Shown here in pieces: positions 14,672 to 19,729 of a stretch of DNA of 19,729 bases (position 1 is its first letter; each line of letters starts with the position of its first letter). Source of the DNA: an uncultured Saprospiraceae bacterium (GTDB lineage: Bacteria; Bacteroidota; Bacteroidia; Chitinophagales; Saprospiraceae); assembly GCA_937969485.1 (NCBI GenBank), contig CALBVQ010000232.1:1-19729 (forward strand), in the 5' to 3' direction. The notes beneath the pieces were generated by a model. That model was not told where the DNA came from. It saw only the letters and a program-made list of their open reading frames with translations, and did not search any database. The position numbers and the translations under genes are program-made.

Positions 14672-15177
14672 GTGCTTTGAGTTGTGATGCTGCAATCCCA
14701 CCTCCCTCCTTCGGGCACCTCCTCCAAACGAGAATAATACGAAAAGCTGGGATGTTGAAATTGCGTTTTGAAAGTGCAAATGGTGATGTGTGGTTTGCAG
14801 AATGAATGGGGAGATGTGGGATAGTCAAATGGGCGTTGTGAATTGCTGGATTTTACGTTTAGAATAACTCTATCATTCTATGTCCCTAAAACCCTCATTT
14901 GTATAGGCTTTTTCTACAGTATATTGAGTGAATTTCTTTAAGAACCGCCAAATTCATGTAGCTGGTTTAGAATTTCATAAATGGAATGAATCAATTTTTT
15001 GATTCATATTACCTAAGGAAAAGTGCCCATGTTTTGATTCGTTTTTTTTGGCAAGGGAAAAATGAACAAATAGAATGATTAAAGCATTGTGACTGTACCA
15101 ACAGTAGATTGTGCAAATACCCCATGAACAACATTGATATTTAGGTAGGCTTTTAAGGTACACCGATAAGTTTGCCT
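14672..15177. other. Intergenic region without a supported gene
   Basis: About 500 bp with no convincing ORF. It holds a C-rich stretch with a repeated CCTCC pattern around a CCTTCGGGCACC segment (14700-14727), G/T-rich sequence to about 14870, a perfect 9-bp inverted repeat (ATGAATCAA / TTGATTCAT with loop TTTT, 14986-15007), and a T8 run near 15041. None of these is a clear terminator for the FAH gene that converges from the right. Confidence 0.5.
14986..15007. repeat. Perfect 9-bp inverted repeat
   Basis: ATGAATCAA (14986-14994) and TTGATTCAT (14999-15007) enclose TTTT. It is AT-rich with no T tract after it on either strand. It may be a weak transcription-end structure for the FAH gene or a protein-binding palindrome. 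Confidence 0.4.
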
Positions 15178-15792
15178 CTACATTATCTTACAAGTGAACA
15201 TTTCCTCCTCACCAATATACCCCTTCAATTCATCACCAATCGCAACTGGCCCAACACCCGCTGGCGTTCCAGTGTAAATCAAATCACCTTTTTGTAAGCT
15301 GAAATACTTCGAAATATGTACAATAAGTTTCGAGAAATCAAAGATCAGATCTCTCGTATTTCCGTTCTGCACTTCTTTGCCGTTCTGTGTTAAACTGAAG
15401 CCTATATTCCCATCTTCATCCGCGATATCTTCTAGGGCCACAAATTGCGAAATTACAGCACTGTTATCGAAGGACTTTGCAATTTCCCACGGATGCCCTT
15501 TCTCCTTGCATTTTGATTGAATATCTCTTGCAGTGAAATCAATCCCCAATCCTATCGAATCAATGTACGAGTCAGCAAATTTCCCTGCAATCATCTTTCC
15601 ATTCTTCGCAATTTTCAGGACTAGCTCTACTTCATAATGCAGATTCTTGGTGAACTCTGGATAGTAGAAATCATCATTGTTTTTCAACAGAGCCGTTGGC
15701 GGTTTCATGAAAATCATGGGCTGTGAAGGCACCGGACTATTCATTTCCTTTGCGTGATCCGCATAATTTCTTCCAATACAGAAAATTTTCAT
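15178..15792 (-). CDS. FAH-family hydrolase (FAHD1-like)
   Basis: This 204-residue member of the fumarylacetoacetate hydrolase superfamily is close in length to the short FAHD1/YcgM branch, which acts on acylpyruvates and related 2-oxo acids (oxaloacetate decarboxylation is known for FAHD1). It shows the opening IGRNYADHAKE (6-16), KPPTALL (30-36), the metal site Glu54 and Glu56 in LHYEVELVLKI, Asp85 in GIDFTARD (84-90), GHPWEIAKSFD (99-109) and LIYTGTPAGVGPV near the end. The ATG at 15792 is the only sensible start. It is a single gene with no partner from tyrosine or aromatic catabolism nearby, so the substrate cannot be told from context. Confidence 0.9.
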   Translation of the reverse strand: MKIFCIGRNYADHAKEMNSPVPSQPMIFMKPPTALLKNNDDFYYPEFTKNLHYEVELVLKIAKNGKMIAGKFADSYIDSIGLGIDFTARDIQSKCKEKGHPWEIAKSFDNSAVISQFVALEDIADEDGNIGFSLTQNGKEVQNGNTRDLIFDFSKLIVHISKYFSLQKGDLIYTGTPAGVGPVAIGDELKGYIGEEEMFTCKIM

Positions 15793-16099
15793 TGTAGAGA
15801 TGTTTTTACAAAAGTGCGTAAAATTGAAATACTGAAATTATCTGCGAATGTTTTTTTTAAGAAGTTTTCCTTTTTTGATATAATTTTCTATCATAAACCA
15901 TGTCATAAACAATAGATAAACTCTTTACCATGTAGTCAAGTACTAGATCAATGTTCCTATTCCCATTTCTTAATGTATCACACACATATTGCCAGAGTAG
16001 AGGTTGATGAAAATTGTACTATTAAATTGGGTTGTCAGACCACGACCATACAACAGGAAGGTTAGCTCAGGATAAGACTGAGTCGACTGCTACATCTGA

Positions 16100-16264
16100 A
16101 TGATGAATCAAAACGGATATTGGTCAACTCTAGAATGCTGGATGTACGGTTTTGATAAAAAGATCAAAAGTAATGAGCTCATCCCTCTTTCTTCGATAGT
16201 AAGCTTCTTATTAAAAGGCACCTACTTGATATCGGTAAATTCGGAAACAGTATTGGAAAAGTAA
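16100..16264 (+). pseudogene. Possible remnant of a secreted-protein 3' end
   Basis: A 54-codon frame starts at ATG ATG (16100). Its end, GTYLISVNSETVLEK then an in-frame TAA then FVYM, resembles the closing strands of Bacteroidota T9SS type A sorting domains (pattern GxYxvxv....xxkxvv). The preceding LIPLSSIVSFL fits less well. The frame is isolated and interrupted, so if real it is a decayed fragment. This is a weak pattern match, not a family assignment. Confidence 0.2.
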
Positions 16265-16414
16265 TTTGTGTATATGCTGAAGAATCCATGGACAGGAGAG
16301 TGGTATTTTGCCGACAACCCGCTTGTGGTATTGTAGCCGAGGAGTGACTTAATATAGCAGAGCTTGGTTTTTGTGAAATTTGACCCTGCTGCTAAAATTT
16401 AGGTATTGCTGATC

Positions 16415-16446
16415 TTAAACCCGAATTATGCATTAGGTTTTCGTCA
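16415..16446. repeat. 32-bp repeat, exact inverted partner of 1-32
   Basis: This is an exact reverse complement of the first 32 bases of the window. It holds the same AATGCAT/CCCGAATT core as the related copy 200 bp further right. Similar copies at both ends of a 16.4-kb gene block could support homologous inversion of the block. Confidence 0.85.
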
Positions 16447-16631
16447 TGATAGCTTTAAGCTACATTGTGAATTTGAAACTATAATGTTCTATTAAATAAA
16501 TTGGGTCAAAATGGAAAGAGAATGGGATCTCAACAGTTCTTCTGAACCGCAGAATTGGTCACCATCACGGTGAGCATTAAAAGAGCCGGACGTTCCTATT
16601 ATCGAAGCAGTTTGAGCTCGTAATAGATATC

Positions 16632-16650
16632 TTAATGCATATTTCGGGCT
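16632..16650 (+). repeat. AATGCAT-type short repeat
   Basis: TTAATGCATATTTCGGGCT is nearly identical to 75-92 (one C extra) and related to bases 10-32. It is in inverted orientation to the 16415-16446 copy, so each end of the block has one pair of these repeats. Confidence 0.55.
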
Positions 16651-16936
16651 AAATCAGACTTCCATTCCCGATTGCCACGTATCCATCTACCGCCTCCTAA
16701 TTCCCTACTACTCTGATTTATTTTTGGTACGATTTATGCTATAAATACCTTGTAAAGCTGTTTCTACATATATGTAAAAAGTATAATGTGTTGGCAATTT
16801 TACCCTTTCTTTTGAAATGTAAGACTGGTGGATTTTTATGAGCAAGGCGCGTAACGTGTTGACAACTAAATTTTAACACATTTAATATTTTCGCTCCTAT
16901 TCACTCTTATTTATCAGTTACTTAAATAATAATCGT

Positions 16937-19729
16937 ATGTATAAAGTACTTCTTACTAGTCTTTGTTTGCTCTTCGTTTTTTGGGCGAAAGCCCAACTTG
17001 TATGTGAATTAGCATATGAAATAGAAGAGCCGCAAAACTATTGTGGAGATTTCTCTTTCGAAGGGGCAGTTGCGTCAGAGCCTGCTACTTCGTGTAACCC
17101 TTCGATTGATGCCGAAAACCTTTGGTTTAAGTTCGTAGCAGATGGAGAAAATGTAGTTATCCACGCCACTCACGATAATGATTTTGATGTATTCTTCTCG
17201 ATTATCCAATTTACAACGCTGGATTGCGATCCCTCGAAATTCGTCGAAATTACGTGCGGCCAAAATAGCCTAATACAAGGAGGTTTACTTGAAGAAGGTG
17301 TTGAGTATTACGTGATATTCGAAGTGGAAGGAAATCAGGGTGGAAATGCTGAATTATGTATTCACAGCCAGCATGATACGCCGCCTCCTGCGAATGATAA
17401 ACCATGTGAAGCTACTGTTGTAGAACTAGGTGAATGTATTCTAGGGACGACCCAATATGCCGAAGTTGATCAGGATTCTTTCCCGTGTGGTGATCAATAC
17501 ACCCAAGATGTATGGTACACTTTTCAACTTACAGATGAACTTGCCTTCGGTGCGAAGGTGGATATTATTCCCGCTATAGATACGGCGGAATTTCAGGTTT
17601 CGTTGGTTGAATTTACCTTTGATACTTGCACTACAACATACCTTTCTCGAAGAATTGCCTGTACAGCGGACAGCAGCTTCTCACTCCAAAGTAATAACCT
17701 TGATGTGGGTATAGTTTACCATATTATCGTCGCCTCTCCGCCAGGAGGAGCTACCGATTTCGAATTATGTGTGGAACAATTTTTAGCTGTACAGCATACG
17801 GTTATGTGTTTTCCAGAAATCATTACAATAAATGGGGAATGTCAGGAGATTAATTTGTTTAATTCTCTATACACTTCGGATATGCCCGACTGTGATTACA
17901 CGAATCGCCTACAATATTACCAGTTTGATTCAGGTGATGAACTGGAATCTGTGGACATAAGACTTGATTCATTGGGTGAGGAATCCAATGTGTTTTTAGG
18001 TTTTGGTTACCATGAAGGTAATACATGCTTGAATGATTTTATATGGCAAGAGCAGTTTTGTGGAGATGTGGCTGACGCCCAAATGTTGATAGAAGGCTTA
18101 ATGCCCAATACCGAATACACTATCGTTGTGGGTAACAATTTCGGTTTTGCAGATCGTTTTGAATTGTGTGTCAATGGAAATTATCCAAATCCATTTTATA
18201 ATGGTAGCGAGTGCACGGCTTACGAATTAACTCCTGACCAAAACTGTATCGGCGGAACTACTGCGGTAGGTGGCGTCGCAGAAGGCTCAATGTCTTGCAG
18301 TGAGACAGATACACAAACAGAGAATTGGTATAAAATCAAACATCGAGATTTCTCGAATCCTACCTTGCAATTCAATAATTTTAGTTCAGACGCTAATTAC
18401 GAATTCATAATAGGCCACTTTCCGCAAGGATGTACAAATGCCCTTGTAGGAATTGATACATTCTGTATGAATGGTGATGGTTTTAGTTACGAAATTGATG
18501 TCGATGATAGCATAGAATTCGTTTACCTCACAGCTATTTTTCCCAATGATACAACATACAATTTTACAGTATGCATTAATTACGAAGATCCGCCAGTTAC
18601 CTGTGAGAACAATGATTTTTGCCATGAGGCAATTGACATTGGTGAAATAAGTTCCAATCAAGAAACTTGCTTTGAGGCCTGTAGCTACAATGCAACTCGA
18701 GAGAATACAGTAATTCCTATCCTTAATCAGTATCCGTCAGTGTGGTACAACTTTGAGGTAAGTGAGGAAAGTACGGTGAAGCTTACTTTTGGCGAAGCCT
18801 ACGATGCGAAATATTACGTGTCATTGGTTTCAAGTACTGATTGTAACACGTACATTGTTCATGATATCAAGTACGCTTTCGTCAATGATGAAAGTTTTAT
18901 GCGGTTTAATGTGCCAGGTTCAGGTTCGTTCTTTTTTGTAGTAAGTTCTGTTGAAGAAAGAGGAGGGTATGTTGAACTATGCGCAATAAAAGAAATCGAA
19001 AACACGTGTGCAATTGACGATCAACTAAGAGTGAGTTCCGCTTCCATGGGATCTCCATTCTCAGGGCCATTTCAACCTGGTGAAGTTGTTTCCTTTTGCT
19101 ATGATTTACCAGCCTATAGATCAGGTGAATTGTCGGATTGTCAATGGTTGCAGGGGATTGTGCCTTCATTCGGAAGTGGATGGGATGTTGCTTCTTTTGC
19201 AGAAGATGGAATGCCAGTTTTGACCTCTCCTATTAATTCGATTGATGATGAAGTCCACTGGGATTGGTTTGCTGATATCAATGCCAACGTCGCTAATAAT
19301 AATATATTTCTAAGTTATAATCAGCAAGCTGAGCTTGATCTTTGTCACTCAACAGAAAATAATTGTCAAGGATCACCATTGGCCGTAGACGATCTACTTC
19401 CTCCTGGTTGGTTTGCTTATAAAGTTGAAAACGAACACCCTGAACAGTCGTACGGTGATGGACTTTCATGTGGTCAAACACATGGTCCTTGGCAAGTGTG
19501 CTTCCAGTTAATTGCGGGAGAAGGTGATCACTCTGTAACTTTATTTTCTTTTGCTGATGGTCTTATTGCCAACGATGCGATAATGAATGAATTCTGCTTG
19601 AATGATATACCTGAGACGCAGGTGTATTTCGTGGAGTGTCAAGAGCCAGCAGTGGATACTTCTATTGTTATTACCTCTTGCAGTGATGTCTCAATGTGGG
19701 GCTTCGAAGATAATGGAGGGCGATATTTT
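16937..19729 (+). CDS. Large secreted Cys-rich repeat protein, 3' end outside window
   Basis: The frame is open from the ATG at 16937 to the last base: 931 codons without a stop. A signal peptide (residues 1-19, MYKVLLTSLCLLFVFWAKA, cleavage before Gln20) marks export. Five modules of about 125-130 residues follow, at roughly 21-148, 156-283, 291-415, 426-550 and 555-686. Each tends to start near Cys, carry a central W-Y/F-x-F segment (LWFKF, VWYTF, NWYKI, VWYNF; the third reads QYYQF) and close with a strand ending in a Cys (AELCI, FELCV, FELCV, FTVCI, VELCA). This resembles the PPC-like beta-sandwich pattern of Bacteroidota surface proteins. A different domain follows (about 691-891), with FQPGEVVSFCYDL, CQWLQGIVPSFGSGWD, LPPGWFAYK and SFADGLIAND, which I associate with large secreted Saprospiraceae-type proteins. 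A T9SS C-terminal signal would lie beyond the window. Confidence 0.9.
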   Translation, partial: MYKVLLTSLCLLFVFWAKAQLVCELAYEIEEPQNYCGDFSFEGAVASEPATSCNPSIDAENLWFKFVADGENVVIHATHDNDFDVFFSIIQFTTLDCDPSKFVEITCGQNSLIQGGLLEEGVEYYVIFEVEGNQGGNAELCIHSQHDTPPPANDKPCEATVVELGECILGTTQYAEVDQDSFPCGDQYTQDVWYTFQLTDELAFGAKVDIIPAIDTAEFQVSLVEFTFDTCTTTYLSRRIACTADSSFSLQSNNLDVGIVYHIIVASPPGGATDFELCVEQFLAVQHTVMCFPEIITINGECQEINLFNSLYTSDMPDCDYTNRLQYYQFDSGDELESVDIRLDSLGEESNVFLGFGYHEGNTCLNDFIWQEQFCGDVADAQMLIEGLMPNTEYTIVVGNNFGFADRFELCVNGNYPNPFYNGSECTAYELTPDQNCIGGTTAVGGVAEGSMSCSETDTQTENWYKIKHRDFSNPTLQFNNFSSDANYEFIIGHFPQGCTNALVGIDTFCMNGDGFSYEIDVDDSIEFVYLTAIFPNDTTYNFTVCINYEDPPVTCENNDFCHEAIDIGEISSNQETCFEACSYNATRENTVIPILNQYPSVWYNFEVSEESTVKLTFGEAYDAKYYVSLVSSTDCNTYIVHDIKYAFVNDESFMRFNVPGSGSFFFVVSSVEERGGYVELCAIKEIENTCAIDDQLRVSSASMGSPFSGPFQPGEVVSFCYDLPAYRSGELSDCQWLQGIVPSFGSGWDVASFAEDGMPVLTSPINSIDDEVHWDWFADINANVANNNIFLSYNQQAELDLCHSTENNCQGSPLAVDDLLPPGWFAYKVENEHPEQSYGDGLSCGQTHGPWQVCFQLIAGEGDHSVTLFSFADGLIANDAIMNEFCLNDIPETQVYFVECQEPAVDTSIVITSCSDVSMWGFEDNGGRYF

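Larger units (their letters stand above)
15793..16936. other. 1.1-kb intergenic region with repeats and broken coding-like stretches
   Basis: No intact gene is supported. It contains the inverted partner of the 1-32 repeat (16415-16446), an AATGCAT-type repeat (16632-16650), and short frames that look coding but are broken. The clearest is 16100-16264 (54 codons), ending ...LLKGTYLISVNSETVLEK before TAA, with open frame continuing afterwards to a TAG just before 16340. The last 80 bases before 16937 are AT-rich and should contain the promoter of the large secreted protein, but no clean TAnnTTTG box is seen. Confidence 0.5.

Noticed and set aside
14462..14680. Open frame of about 70 codons after trpS
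   Set aside because: It runs through the MITE and the terminator stem, so it is a by-product of non-coding repeat sequence.
16060..16100. tRNA-like stretch (GTTAGCTCAGGATAAG)
   Set aside because: It resembles a D-arm, but no acceptor, anticodon or T-arm pairing follows.
16859..16893. TTGACA-like promoter before the secreted protein
   Set aside because: TTG at 16859 and TATTTTCG at 16886 are 24 nt apart and the second box is imperfect; the match is too weak to call.
1..19729. CRISPR array, prophage, toxin-antitoxin or defence island
   Set aside because: No regular direct-repeat array, integrase, phage structural gene or paired small toxin/antitoxin ORFs could be found; most of the window is core metabolism and envelope genes.

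Overview
The window looks like a chromosomal segment of a low-GC, probably marine member of the Bacteroidota. I would guess Saprospiria or a relative, but that rank is inference. The evidence is: several Bacteroidota-type -7 promoter boxes (TAnnTTTG) placed 15-40 nt before genes; two SPII lipoproteins; a methylmalonyl-CoA mutase-associated gene set; a HEAT-repeat/cyclophilin lipoprotein overlapping a class A PBP gene; and the start of a very large Cys-rich secreted protein with repeated beta-sandwich-like modules.

Layout. Positions 1-340 hold nested repeat debris, an unrecognised ORF stub and a terminator. Then come fumC (-), meaB (-, non-ATG start), a small lipoprotein (+), and an ettA-mutA-like pair (-) in which the stop codon of one directly abuts the ATG of the other. 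A divergent promoter region near 6.2 kb leads to a long rightward series: PBP1A, the overlapping HEAT/cyclophilin lipoprotein, gcvT, yceD (DUF177)-rpmF with a strong terminator, then ridA-trpS. Immediately after the trpS stop codon lies a 158-bp MITE-like element with 16-bp perfect terminal inverted repeats, and trpS's probable terminator lies beyond it. A FAH-family hydrolase (-) follows, then about 1.1 kb without an intact gene that carries repeat copies and broken coding-like stretches. The last 2.8 kb is an open-ended ORF for a secreted repeat protein that runs off the window.

Functionally, most of the content is core metabolism (fumarase, glycine cleavage T protein, propionate/methylmalonyl-CoA handling), translation (EttA, L32, TrpRS), envelope synthesis (PBP1A and a periplasmic-side PPIase) and metabolite repair (RidA, FAH hydrolase). 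I see no CRISPR array, tRNA, rRNA, phage, or obvious defence system. The unusual material is the repeats: a MITE family present as one full and one truncated copy, a 32-bp inverted repeat pair 16.4 kb apart, and a GAAA-loop hairpin 12-mer found three times inside unrelated coding regions. The degenerate mutA homologue and the large surface-type protein at the right edge are also worth attention.
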